Assembly: GCA_022782265.1 (NCBI GenBank)
Contig: JALFOM010000028.1
Coordinates: 1 to 64,000 of the forward strand
From: Clostridiales bacterium
Lineage (GTDB): Bacteria > Bacillota > Clostridia > Oscillospirales > Oscillospiraceae
DNA: 64,000 nt
Direction of reading: 5' to 3'
Shown here: positions 37,266 through 46,940 of the stretch, in pieces
Layout of the letters: each line of letters starts with the position of its first letter
How positions within the stretch are numbered: position 1 is the stretch's first letter
Position numbers and translations under genes: made by a program
The notes under the pieces: generated by a model
Told to the model about the DNA's origin: nothing
Seen by the model: only the letters and a program-made list of their open reading frames with translations
Database searches by the model: none

Positions 37266-38257
37266 GCAAAATTGTCCTTGGATTTTCCGGCGGCGTGGAC
37301 TCCGCCGTGTCCGCAAAGCTGCTGCAAAAGGCGGGGCATCAGGTGTACGGGCTGTATCTGGACAATGCGGACAGGGCCGCCCGGGAGGACGCTGTCAGCG
37401 CGGCGGAATTTATCGGCATCCCCCTCACGGTGCTTGACGTGAAGACGGAGCTGGAGGAAAAGGTCTGCCGCCCCTTTGCAGAGAGCTATCTCCGGGGTGA
37501 GACACCCAATCCCTGCATCATCTGCAACCCCGGTGTCAAATTCAAAAATCTTCTGGCCGAAGCGGAGCGCATCGGTGCGGAGCATATCGCCACGGGCCAC
37601 TATGCCCGGGCGGAAAAGGGCATGATCTTCAAGGGTATGCCTGCCAACGACCAGAGCTATATGCTCTGCCGCCTGACAAGGGAGCAGGCCGGGCGCTGTC
37701 TCTTCCCCCTGGGCGGCTTTGAGAAAAAGCAGGTCCGGGCCATGGCGGAGGAATTTCATCTTCCTGTGGCCCACAAGCCGGACAGCATGGAGATCTGTTT
37801 CATTCCGGACAAGGATTACATTGGCTGGTTGTCCCGCAGGAGAGAAATGCCCCCTCCCGGTGAATTTGTCTTTCATGGGCAGGTGGTGGGGCAGCACGAG
37901 GGCATACACCGCTATACCGTAGGCCAGCGCCGCCCGGGGCTGCTGAACGAGCGCAAGGTATACATCTCCCGCATTGACCCCATCTCCAACACCATTGAGC
38001 TTGCCCTGTGGGAGGAGCTTTTCAAAACCGAAGTCCACGCCCGAAACTTCAACTGGCTCACGGAGCCGCCGGAGCAGCCGATCCGCGCCAGCGTCCGGGT
38101 CCGGCATACCAAGTGGGAAAATCCCCCCTGTACCGTCTGGGCAGAGGGCAGCGGCGTAAAAATCCTCTGCGACGAGCCGGTGCGGGCCCCGGCGGCGGGT
38201 CAGTCCGCCGTGCTGTATGACGGCGACCGCCTCTTGGGCGGCGGCTTTATCCTGTAA
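37262..38257 (+). CDS. mnmA: tRNA 2-thiouridine(34) synthase MnmA
   Basis: [60 protein letters not shown] overlap with mnmG. Confidence 0.92.
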   Translation: MSKIVLGFSGGVDSAVSAKLLQKAGHQVYGLYLDNADRAAREDAVSAAEFIGIPLTVLDVKTELEEKVCRPFAESYLRGETPNPCIICNPGVKFKNLLAEAERIGAEHIATGHYARAEKGMIFKGMPANDQSYMLCRLTREQAGRCLFPLGGFEKKQVRAMAEEFHLPVAHKPDSMEICFIPDKDYIGWLSRRREMPPPGEFVFHGQVVGQHEGIHRYTVGQRRPGLLNERKVYISRIDPISNTIELALWEELFKTEVHARNFNWLTEPPEQPIRASVRVRHTKWENPPCTVWAEGSGVKILCDEPVRAPAAGQSAVLYDGDRLLGGGFIL

Positions 38258-38324
38258 CACTAACTTCTGATCAAACGCTGATATGAAAACTGAAAAAACA
38301 CCCCAAAACGGGTGATCAGCATGT

Positions 38325-38366
38325 GGAGAACCCCGGCTGCCGCTTGACGCGCAGCCGGGGCTCTCC
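38325..38366. terminator. Terminator-like hairpin
   Basis: GGAGAACCCCGGCTGC-N10-GCAGCCGGGGCTCTCC. Confidence 0.75.
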
Positions 38367-38432
38367 GCTTTGTGAAAAAGGAACGCCTCACGAAAAAGAT
38401 CAGCGCACCTTCCTGTATACGGCAGGGCAATT

Positions 38433-39854
38433 TCAGGTCATGGTGCCTGAAGTTTGCTCATTTTCTCCTTCTGGAGGATAAAACATCATCACAGTGACCG
38501 AAAACACATGGTCGGAATGGTTAATGATCGTACGTCCTCCGTATTTCTGCACGACCAGCTGCACGTTGGAAAGGCCGATGCCGTGGGAGACAGGGTCTGA
38601 TTTTGTGGTCAGATATGTATCGCTGGATACTTTTACATTGCCGGAAAAGGAATTTTTGACATTAATGCAAAGCAGCGGACCTTTTAGGCGTATATCCACA
38701 TCAATGAATTTATTCTCGTTCTCTGTGTCGTTCCTGCAAGCCTCCACAGCATTATCGAAGAGGTTGCCCAAAATGATACACATATCCGAATCCTTGATCG
38801 TCAGCACCTGGGGCACCATCACGCAAAGGGATATCTTCACGCCCTCATCTTTTATTTTGCCGAAACGGTTGTTCAGCATTGCCCCGATGAGCACATTTCT
38901 GCACTCAGTGACCGGCGTGACAGATTCCGTATCCTGTATCAGCGCTTCGGAGTATTCCATGGCGTCGCGGTATTTCCCCTGGGCGATCAGGCCATGGATA
39001 GCCCTGTTGTGATTTTTTATATCGTGGCTCAGCCGGCGCAGCTTTTCCTGATGCTCCTGGAGAGAAAGATAATACTGCTCCTGCACCGAGATGAGCTGCT
39101 CAAGTGAGGCAGAATGATTTATCGCCTCGTGCATCTTTGCGGCTCTGTTGGATGTGGTAAACAGCATCAGCGCAATCAGCAGCAACATAGCAGCGATCAG
39201 CATTTTATACCGCACAAAATTGAATTCCGAGGTTATTCCGCCCAGCAAATAAAGCAGATTGAGCACAATGATCAGCAGTAGCAGGGGACAGGCGATAAAC
39301 ACCAGCAAGGCAAATGGGAGATTGTCCTTGATGTTATCCTTACTGTCCAGCTTGCGGAGGAGGCGGAAGAAATACAGAAACACCGAAAAGATCGCGCAGA
39401 GCACGCCCTGTGACAGATAATCCATCCGCAGGTTGGGCGGGAAATTTTCAACGCCGCCGCCCCGGAGATGCCACACGATTACCACCGCGATGATTGTGGC
39501 CGAATAATTGATCGCCACAAAAACAAAGGGGATAAGTAAACGTATTTCAAAGGGGTCGTCATAAAAGAGCAGAGCGATGCCGGTGATCAGCAGATAACAT
39601 ATTGTCATGACAAAGTATACCTTAAAATTATAGTACGCGTCAAAGATCGTAACCAACACATATATTATCATCGCCGCGGCGAACAACTTTCGGCTCCGGT
39701 TGTTTCTGTGCAGCAGGCTGTGAAAGGCCTGGATCACCATAAACCCCTCTGTGCAGCCGATAAACAGCAGCATCAGCGGATCATGGGGCGTATTCAGCAG
39801 CGGATAAATCTCAGATATCATATTTTTGCTCCGCATAATCCAGCATCGCCTCAT
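38433..39854 (-). CDS. GHKL-type sensor histidine kinase (AgrC-like)
   Basis: Multiple N-terminal TM helices, HDIKNHNRAIHGL, ILGNLFDNAVEAC, SHGIGLSNVQLVVQKYGG. Confidence 0.92.
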   Translation of the reverse strand: MRRCWIMRSKNMISEIYPLLNTPHDPLMLLFIGCTEGFMVIQAFHSLLHRNNRSRKLFAAAMIIYVLVTIFDAYYNFKVYFVMTICYLLITGIALLFYDDPFEIRLLIPFVFVAINYSATIIAVVIVWHLRGGGVENFPPNLRMDYLSQGVLCAIFSVFLYFFRLLRKLDSKDNIKDNLPFALLVFIACPLLLLIIVLNLLYLLGGITSEFNFVRYKMLIAAMLLLIALMLFTTSNRAAKMHEAINHSASLEQLISVQEQYYLSLQEHQEKLRRLSHDIKNHNRAIHGLIAQGKYRDAMEYSEALIQDTESVTPVTECRNVLIGAMLNNRFGKIKDEGVKISLCVMVPQVLTIKDSDMCIILGNLFDNAVEACRNDTENENKFIDVDIRLKGPLLCINVKNSFSGNVKVSSDTYLTTKSDPVSHGIGLSNVQLVVQKYGGRTIINHSDHVFSVTVMMFYPPEGENEQTSGTMT

Positions 39855-40530
39855 AAAGTTTTGCCGAGCGATGCTTGCTGAGGAAAACCGTGTCTCCGTT
39901 TTCCATGAGCAGTGAGGCTTTATATATCGTCTTTACATGGGCAAGGTTGACCACAAAGCTCTTATGCACTCTGAAAAAATGATAAGGCGTCATGCGCTCC
40001 TCTATATCGCTGATGGAACCTCTGAATATATATTCATTATCCAATGTGCGCAGCTTAATCATATGGAGATTGGATTCAAAATACATGATGTCCGCATAAC
40101 GTATTTTGTGCATCCCCGTTTCATTGCTGACGATAAAGCAATTTGGCTTTTCTATATCCTGTTCCCTGTATATGCTTGCAATCTCACTGAGGAATAAATT
40201 TTTGTCCACAGGCTTTACCAGATAGCGCCACGCGTTGACCTGATAACCCTCCAGCGCATACTGTACAGTCGATGTCACTATGAGGATTGGCACATAACTG
40301 TCGTATTTCCGGATCTCTCTGGCGGTGGAGATTCCGTCAAGAGGAGTCATCAGCATATCAAGAATGAGACACTGGAAACGGTGCCCTTTTTCAAATTCTG
40401 ATATCAGCTCTGTCCCGGAGGAATATGTTGTTACCTCTGCAAATATTCCGGCCGATCTGAGCTCAGCCAGGTATGATGACATTGTACTGAGATCAAAACT
40501 GTTGTCATCACATATCGCTACCCGAAACAT
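39811..40530 (-). CDS. LytTR-family response regulator
   Basis: FRVAICDDNSFDL receiver; C-terminal MYFESNLHMIKLRTLDNEY ... FFRVHKSFVVNLAHVK LytTR domain. Confidence 0.95.
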   Translation of the reverse strand: MFRVAICDDNSFDLSTMSSYLAELRSAGIFAEVTTYSSGTELISEFEKGHRFQCLILDMLMTPLDGISTAREIRKYDSYVPILIVTSTVQYALEGYQVNAWRYLVKPVDKNLFLSEIASIYREQDIEKPNCFIVSNETGMHKIRYADIMYFESNLHMIKLRTLDNEYIFRGSISDIEERMTPYHFFRVHKSFVVNLAHVKTIYKASLLMENGDTVFLSKHRSAKLYEAMLDYAEQKYDI

Positions 40531-40621
40531 TGATTTACCTCCTGCTGTACAATTCTAGTTCTTATTTTTTCCCATAATGAAGTATACCATAAGTCCCCTG
40601 CCAAAACAATGTCATAGCCCG

Positions 40622-40652
40622 CCCGATTCTGTACCGGTTTTTCCCGATTGTG
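40622..40652 (+). promoter_or_regulatory. Direct repeat with 21-bp period, candidate LytTR regulator site
   Basis: CCCGATTCTG (40622-40631) and CCCGATTGTG (40643-40652). Confidence 0.5.
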
Positions 40653-40747
40653 ACAAAGGTGTGTATTTTTTTTGACAAATCCGGTAGAAGAAAAGCAAGA
40701 GGGATTTATGGCCCCAAAAAACATATTTTTTCAGGAGGTTTGTAAAA

Positions 40748-42142
40748 ATGGCAAGAAAAAAGAAAGGCGGAAGCGGCGGTATGAGCCAGATGGACATGCT
40801 CCTCGGCCTCGTATGCGCAATATTCTTCCTTGATACCATCCCATCGGTGGCCACCATGGGCTGGGCATCCATCACATGGATCGTAATCGTAGGCATCTTT
40901 TTCTTCTTTACCGGTTCCCTTACCTGCGCCGAGCTGGGCGCCGCTTATCCTGACGACGGCGGATTCTCCGGCTGGGCCGCCAGAGCCTTTGGCCCCAAAA
41001 TGGGTGCGCGCATGGGTTACATCTACTGGGCATGCAACGCGGTATGGCTTTCTTCCAACGCAACTCTGTTTGTCCAGGTGTTTCAGATTACCTTTGGCAT
41101 TGAGTTGAGTACGGTGGCCTCAGTGATCCTCAACCTCGTTGTTGTTTACGGTATGCTGGCCATTCTTCTGCTGCCCAGCAAGAATTCCACCTTCCTTTAC
41201 AACTACGGCGCCATCGTAAAAATCATCATCGGTGTATGCCTTGTTGCCGCCGGCGTCATCTGCTTCACCAAGGGCGGCACGAAGGCCAACCCCTTCTCTT
41301 CGAAAGAAATGGTTCCCACTCTGGGCGCATCCATTGTTTTCATCCCCGCCCTTGTTTATAACTTCCTGGGCTTTGAGACCTCCGCTGCCAACGGCAGAAT
41401 GGAAAACCCGGCCAGAGACGTTCCCCGGGCCGCCATCAAAAACGTTGTTCTTGTGGCCGTGCTCTACATCCTCACTTCCGTTGCCGTCTTGTGGGCTGTC
41501 CCCATTGGCGATGTGAATATCACCACCGGCATCATCCAGACGCTTCAGGCCGGCTTCGGTACTGCAGGCTTCCTGGGCATTGTTGTTGTGATCCTGGGCT
41601 TCCTGTATCTCACGGTCCTCTTTATCCAGGGTATGCTATGGGTCGGCGCCCCCTGCAACACAGCTGCCATCGGCGGCGAGACCGGCGAGCTGCCCAAGGT
41701 CTTCTCCAAGCGCAATAAGAACGGCCAGCCTGTCGGCGTTATCATCATCTCCGCCGTTATGGCAACACTGATGACCCTTGCTTCCAACCTTATCCCCGGT
41801 GACGCGCAGGACGTGTTCTGGGCCATTTTCTCCTGCACCAGCCTTCTCCTCCTCATTCCTTACATTGTAAACTTTGAAGCCTACTTCAAACTCAGAAAGA
41901 CCGATAAGGAAACCCCCAGACCCTATGTGTTCCCGGGTCCCAAGTGGTTCTCCGCTCTGCTGATCCGTATCGCTGAATTCATCACCATCGCCACCTGCGT
42001 ACTTTTCGTTTGGGTGCCCGGCGTTCCCGTCAACATGACTCAGCTTCTGTTTGTGGTCATCGGCGTTGTGGTCGTCGTCGCACTGGGTGAAGTTCTGCTG
42101 AAAGTGGCCGAAAAGCAGCGCGCAGCTGTAAAAGACCAGTAA
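40748..42142 (+). CDS. APC-family amino acid permease
   Basis: 12-TM; FLDTIPSVATMGWASITW, PDDGGFSGWAARAFGPKMGARMGYIYW, PALVYNFLGFETSAANG. Confidence 0.9.
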   Translation: MARKKKGGSGGMSQMDMLLGLVCAIFFLDTIPSVATMGWASITWIVIVGIFFFFTGSLTCAELGAAYPDDGGFSGWAARAFGPKMGARMGYIYWACNAVWLSSNATLFVQVFQITFGIELSTVASVILNLVVVYGMLAILLLPSKNSTFLYNYGAIVKIIIGVCLVAAGVICFTKGGTKANPFSSKEMVPTLGASIVFIPALVYNFLGFETSAANGRMENPARDVPRAAIKNVVLVAVLYILTSVAVLWAVPIGDVNITTGIIQTLQAGFGTAGFLGIVVVILGFLYLTVLFIQGMLWVGAPCNTAAIGGETGELPKVFSKRNKNGQPVGVIIISAVMATLMTLASNLIPGDAQDVFWAIFSCTSLLLLIPYIVNFEAYFKLRKTDKETPRPYVFPGPKWFSALLIRIAEFITIATCVLFVWVPGVPVNMTQLLFVVIGVVVVVALGEVLLKVAEKQRAAVKDQ

Positions 42143-42193
42143 GCGCATTTAACCTTACCATCCGTTTTCACTCCGAAAATAACAAAAGCCCTG

Positions 42194-42230
42194 TCCCGGG
42201 GGGAGAAAATCAGGATATCTCCCCCCGGGA
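42194..42230 (+). terminator. 13-bp perfect intergenic hairpin between transporter and amidohydrolase
   Basis: TCCCGGGGGGAGA-N11-TCTCCCCCCGGGA. Confidence 0.7.
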
Positions 42231-42261
42231 TCCGAAAAAAATTCAAAGAAAGGAAAGACAA

Positions 42262-43926
42262 ATGACAGCAGAAAGAGTTTATATCAATGCAACCGTATAC
42301 ACCGCTGATAAAGCCCGTACCATGGCGCAGGCGGTAGCAATCTCCGGCGGCAAATTCGTGTATGTAGGCAGCAATGAAGGCGCAATGGCCTATGTGGGCA
42401 AGGACACCATCGTTGAGGACGTCGCGGGCAAGCTCATCATGCCCGCATTCATCGAGGGTCACGCCCACTACACCAAAGCCACCTCTACGGTTGTGGGCAT
42501 CAATCTCGCCGGCTACAACAGTGAGGAGCAATATGTGGAAGCCTGCCGCAAATACATCGAGGATCATCCGGACATTAAGGTGCTCCGCGGACAGGGCTAT
42601 CTTGAGGCCATATTCCCCGGCATAGGCCCCAAACGGGAGGCAATGGATCGCGCTTCAAAGGATGTTCCCATTGTTGTCCAGGCAGAGACGCTGCATTCTC
42701 TGTGGGCAAATACGGCTGCAATAGAGCTTGCCGGTATCACGAAGGACACTCCCGACCCCGAAAACGGCCGCATTGAGCGCCGTCCCGACGGTTCCCCCAG
42801 CGGCTGCTTCCGTGAGAGCGCTCAAGATCTGATTCTGGACGCGCTGCCCGACTACAGCGTGGAAGAGTATGAGCAGGGCATCCTGGCCTATCAGGAGCTG
42901 TGCCATAAATACGGTTTCTCCAGTTCTTATGACCCCTGGCTGTTTGTCAACAGCAACGGCGTGGAAGCGCTGAAATCCCTGGACAAAAAGGGTCTGCTCT
43001 CCATGCGTATGCGCGGCGCCTACTGGGCCAATCCCCACCGGGGCGTTGAGCAGGTCAAAGAGATCGCCGAGGCCCGCGACCGTGACAACGATGGCAAGCT
43101 CTTCCATATCAATGCCGTCAAGTTCTTTATGGACGGCGTGCTGGAGAGCATAACCGGTTTTCTGCTGAAGCCCTATGAGAAAGCCGACGGCCGTCCGGAA
43201 GGCTGGCGCGGCGACCAGATTTGGGATCCCGACAACATGAACGCAGTTGTTGCCGCTTTGGATAAAGAGGGCTTTGGAATACACGTCCACTGTGCCGGCG
43301 ACGCTGCGGTCAAGCAGTCTCTGGACGCTGTGGAATATGCGTTCAAGGTCAACGGAAAGCGGGACGCCCGCCACTGCATAACCCATATCTTCTTGCTGGA
43401 TCCGGCGGATATCCCCCGTTTCAAGGAGTTAGGTGTTGTCGCCATGACCAACTCCTACTGGATGCAGATCGACGACACCTATTTTGTCAACGGGATTTAT
43501 ACTGGTATGGACCGTATTGCCCACTCCTTCCCGGAAAACTGTCTGTTCGCAGGCGGCGTGACCGTTGCCAACGCCAGCGACTACCCCATTACGGCCACAC
43601 CCAACCCCTTTGTGGGCATAGAGATCGGCGTCACCCGCATTGCTCCCGACAACTATCACCCCTGGGTCATCGACTACGATGATCCCAAGTTCCATGAGCC
43701 GCTGTGGCCCGAGGAAAAGGCGGACATCCGCGACATGATTGATTCCTTTACGATCAACCAGGCTTACGCAAACTTCATGGACGAGGAGACCGGATCCATT
43801 GAAGTGGGCAAATCCGCGGATATGATTCTGGTAGACAAGAACATCCTTGCGATCGCGCCGGAAGACATCGGCACCGCCGTTGTGGAAAAGACCCTGTTCA
43901 TGGGCAACGTGGTATACGAAGCCTGA
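42262..43926 (+). CDS. Amidohydrolase family protein (YtcJ-like)
   Basis: MPAFIEGHAHY, IHVHCAGDAAVKQSLDAVE, HCITHIFLLDP, GGVTVANASDYPI, EVGKSADMILVDKN. Confidence 0.92.
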   Translation: MTAERVYINATVYTADKARTMAQAVAISGGKFVYVGSNEGAMAYVGKDTIVEDVAGKLIMPAFIEGHAHYTKATSTVVGINLAGYNSEEQYVEACRKYIEDHPDIKVLRGQGYLEAIFPGIGPKREAMDRASKDVPIVVQAETLHSLWANTAAIELAGITKDTPDPENGRIERRPDGSPSGCFRESAQDLILDALPDYSVEEYEQGILAYQELCHKYGFSSSYDPWLFVNSNGVEALKSLDKKGLLSMRMRGAYWANPHRGVEQVKEIAEARDRDNDGKLFHINAVKFFMDGVLESITGFLLKPYEKADGRPEGWRGDQIWDPDNMNAVVAALDKEGFGIHVHCAGDAAVKQSLDAVEYAFKVNGKRDARHCITHIFLLDPADIPRFKELGVVAMTNSYWMQIDDTYFVNGIYTGMDRIAHSFPENCLFAGGVTVANASDYPITATPNPFVGIEIGVTRIAPDNYHPWVIDYDDPKFHEPLWPEEKADIRDMIDSFTINQAYANFMDEETGSIEVGKSADMILVDKNILAIAPEDIGTAVVEKTLFMGNVVYEA

Positions 43927-43938
43927 TTTGACTTAAAA

Positions 43939-43973
43939 ATATGCGCCGGAGGGACTCCCCCTGCCGGCGCATA
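43939..43973 (+). terminator. Terminator
   Basis: ATATGCGCCGG...CCGGCGCATAT. Confidence 0.75.
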
Positions 43974-44031
43974 TTCAAAAATTTCTCTTTTTAACCAAAG
44001 TGCTTCTCCGGCTCTGAGGAGGGATCGTGAC

Positions 44032-45606
44032 GTGGAGCAGTCTGTTGGCTTTCTCTCGATCGTGCCGCCGCTGCTTGTGGTAGCTCTGGCCATATTGACA
44101 AAAAATGTGCTTATATCACTGCTGCTTGGCATCGTGCTCGGGCTTTTTCTGGCCTCAGTTGGCACAAGTCCCGTGCTGAATTCCCTGGTGAATATCATTC
44201 CGGACAGTATAGATATCATAACAAAAGTTGTCAGTGATGCAGATAACGTGCATCTTCTCATTTTTCTTGCCCTGCTGGGCGGGCTGATCGCAGTAATGAC
44301 CGCCGCGGGATGTGCTGGAGCATTTTCAGCCTTTGCTGTCAGAAAAATAAAAAGTCGTACACATGCGCAGCTGGCCACCCTTTTGCTTGGCTGCATTATT
44401 TTCATAGATGATTACTTCAATGCAATAACCGTCGGGAACATTATGGTCCCCATCACGGACAAGTTCAAAATATCCCGCGCAAAATTAGCATATATCATTG
44501 ATTCAACCTCAGCCCCTGTGACCATACTGATGCCGGTATCAAGTTGGGTTGCCACGGTGATTTCGATCATGCTTCCGGCCCTTACCGCCTATGGATTCAG
44601 CGGCGGCGGGATGAATGCCTTTATCCATGCCTGCTGTTATAACTATTACGCCTGGTTTACGCTGCTCATGGTATTTCTGGTGGCAATACGGAAATATGAT
44701 ATCGGACCGATGTCCGGTTTTGAAAAAAGTTTTCTTGAAACCGGAGAAGACCGGAGTGTTTTTATCGACATCAACGAAAGTGTCATTGATGACATGGCTA
44801 ATGGGCGCAAAGGCACGGCTTTGGACATGATTGTGCTGATTACGGTCTTAGTCGTTCTCTCTTTGCTCTTCATGGTAAGCAACGGCGGGTTTTTCAGCCG
44901 GGGCGTTCCTTTGGGGGCCGCTTTTATGGAGTGCGATACCATGCTTGCCCTTGTTTATGCGGTGATCGTCACCCTTGTGCTTGCCTTTGGTCTATTTGTC
45001 CCCTTTGGGAAGCTGTCCCTCAAGCAGTTCGACGCAGCCTTTATCCAGGGGATAAAAAGCATGGTGTCTGCCATATGCATACTCATCGCCTCCTGGACAT
45101 TTTCCGAGATACTGGGCGATGACGGTCTGGGCACCGGGAGATATGTGGCAAACGCGGTGGGCGGCTGGCTGCCGTACTGGCTCATGCCGGCGGTCCTTTT
45201 TGTGATCTCCGCGTTTATCTCCTTCACCACCGGCGCATCCTGGGGCGCCCTGACCATCATGCTCCCCACCTCCATAGCCATTTGCTCGGCAGTAGATCCC
45301 GGTTCCCTTCATGCCGTATTGGGCGCCACACTGTCGGGTTCAGTCTTCGGCGATCACTGCTCTCCGGTCTCTGACACCACCGTACTGTCCTCTTCCGGCG
45401 CCGGTTGCCGGCACCTGGACCATGTGATGACGCAAATGCCCTACGCGATGATCGTCGCCGCCTGTTCCACAGCGGCCTTTCTGGCGGCCGGCGCCGCCTC
45501 AAGCGCAGTGTTGGGTTTTGCCGTTGGCTTCGTGCTCACCCTTGCCTGCGTATTTGTCCGGGAGCTGTGGGTGAAAAAGAAGGCCGTATATTCCGCCCCA
45601 AAATAG
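44032..45606 (+). CDS. NhaC-family Na+/H+ antiporter-like transporter
   Basis: IDDYFNAITVGNIMVPITDKFKISRAKLAYIIDSTSAPV, SGSVFGDHCSPVSDTTVLSSSGAGCRHLDHV. Confidence 0.9.
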   Translation: MEQSVGFLSIVPPLLVVALAILTKNVLISLLLGIVLGLFLASVGTSPVLNSLVNIIPDSIDIITKVVSDADNVHLLIFLALLGGLIAVMTAAGCAGAFSAFAVRKIKSRTHAQLATLLLGCIIFIDDYFNAITVGNIMVPITDKFKISRAKLAYIIDSTSAPVTILMPVSSWVATVISIMLPALTAYGFSGGGMNAFIHACCYNYYAWFTLLMVFLVAIRKYDIGPMSGFEKSFLETGEDRSVFIDINESVIDDMANGRKGTALDMIVLITVLVVLSLLFMVSNGGFFSRGVPLGAAFMECDTMLALVYAVIVTLVLAFGLFVPFGKLSLKQFDAAFIQGIKSMVSAICILIASWTFSEILGDDGLGTGRYVANAVGGWLPYWLMPAVLFVISAFISFTTGASWGALTIMLPTSIAICSAVDPGSLHAVLGATLSGSVFGDHCSPVSDTTVLSSSGAGCRHLDHVMTQMPYAMIVAACSTAAFLAAGAASSAVLGFAVGFVLTLACVFVRELWVKKKAVYSAPK

Positions 45607-45639
45607 TATTCCGCATTCTTTTCAGAGGAGGGAAAGCTT

Positions 45640-46095
45640 ATGTTCTTTTTTCTGCTGGCATTGTGGCTGATTTTTTCCGGAAATCCCAGCGCGTCAACGG
45701 TTATTCTGGGCTCGGTCGTCAGCGGTCTGCTCACCATTTTCTGTATCCGCTTCATGGGCTACCGCCCCAAAAATCTGTTTATTAAGCTGAAAAGGGCGGA
45801 TAAAGCGGCCCAGTATCTGCTGTGTCTTTTCAAGGAGATCGTCTGGGCAAACTGGGCCGTTCTCAAACTTATTTACCGCCGCAAAGCACCGGAACCTGTG
45901 CTGGTACATTTCCGTTCCGGCCTGAAAACCGAGGGGGGACGCGTACTGGCGGCAAACTCCATTACACTGACGCCCGGCACCTATACCGTCTCGCTGGAAG
46001 GTGACGCCTATTCCGTCCACGCTCTGGACCGCTCTCTTGCCGCCGGGATCGAAGACTGTTCTTTTTTTGAAAAACTGCGGCGGATGGAGGCTTAG
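45640..46095 (+). CDS. mrpE: Mrp/Mnh antiporter subunit E
   Basis: MnhE-like: LWLIFSGNPSASTVILGSVVSGL, LTPGTYTVSLEGDAYSVHALD. Confidence 0.88.
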   Translation: MFFFLLALWLIFSGNPSASTVILGSVVSGLLTIFCIRFMGYRPKNLFIKLKRADKAAQYLLCLFKEIVWANWAVLKLIYRRKAPEPVLVHFRSGLKTEGGRVLAANSITLTPGTYTVSLEGDAYSVHALDRSLAAGIEDCSFFEKLRRMEA

Positions 46096-46096
46096 T

Positions 46097-46378
46097 ATGG
46101 AAAAGCAAATACTTCTCTGGACCCTCATTGCTTTCAGCGTTTTCATTCTTGCGCTTTTATTCCGGCTAATCAAAGGCCCCGACCTTTCTGACCGCATGGT
46201 CGCGGTAAACGCCATCAACACGCTGATTATCGCCTCCATATGCCTGCTATCGCGCTATCTGCAGGCCGACTACCTGCTTGACGTGGCCCTGATCTATGCC
46301 CTTTTGGGGTTTATGGCAAGCGCGCTTCTTCTGCGTATCCTGATTGCGAAGAAAAAAGACGGGAGGGATAAGGAATGA
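46097..46378 (+). CDS. mrpF: Mrp antiporter subunit F
   Basis: RLIKGPDLSDRMVAVNAINTLIIASI; ATG at 46097. Confidence 0.9.
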   Translation: MEKQILLWTLIAFSVFILALLFRLIKGPDLSDRMVAVNAINTLIIASICLLSRYLQADYLLDVALIYALLGFMASALLLRILIAKKKDGRDKE

Positions 46379-46689
46379 TCCGAATTGCTGCTGCCTCCCT
46401 TTTTCTCGCCCTGGCGGTTTTCCTGTTTTTCTCCGAGATCCTGGGTCTGTTCAAATTTCGCTATGTCATGGACCGCATACACGCCGCCGCCCTGGGCGAC
46501 ACCCTAGGAATCGTATTTGTCGTTCTGGGCGTGGCCGTACTCGGCGGCGTCTCCGTGTCTGTCATCAAACTGCTGCTGATCCCTGCGTTCATGTTTCTCA
46601 CCGGGCCCGTGATCACGCACCTTATCGCCCAGGCAGAAGTGCTCTGCCGCCGAAACCAGGGGAGTGAATATGAGGAGGAATACCGATAA
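46375..46689 (+). CDS. mrpG: Mrp antiporter subunit G
   Basis: FLFFSEILGLFKFRYVMDRIHAAALGDTLG. Confidence 0.9.
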   Translation: MIRIAAASLFLALAVFLFFSEILGLFKFRYVMDRIHAAALGDTLGIVFVVLGVAVLGGVSVSVIKLLLIPAFMFLTGPVITHLIAQAEVLCRRNQGSEYEEEYR

Positions 46690-46940
46690 TGGAAATCGCC
46701 GAATGTCTCCTTTTGCTTGCGCTCATCATCACCGCCGCTGCTGCGCCTTTGCTGAAGCGGTTGCTCAATACGGTTATCGTGTATATGGCTTTCGGGCTTA
46801 TCATGTCTGTCCTGTGGATCCTGCTTCAGGCCCCTGACCTGGCGATCACCGAGGCTGCCGTCGGCGCAGGCGTTACCAGCGTCCTGTTTTTCCTCACTCT
46901 GAAGAAAACAGACCTGTTGGAAGGAGAAGACAAAAAATGA
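46689..46940 (+). CDS. Small Mrp/Mbh subunit (DUF4040-like, MrpA C-terminal/MbhD-like)
   Basis: AFGLIMSVLWILLQAPDLAITEAAVGAGVTSVLFFLTL. Confidence 0.85.
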   Translation: MEIAECLLLLALIITAAAAPLLKRLLNTVIVYMAFGLIMSVLWILLQAPDLAITEAAVGAGVTSVLFFLTLKKTDLLEGEDKK

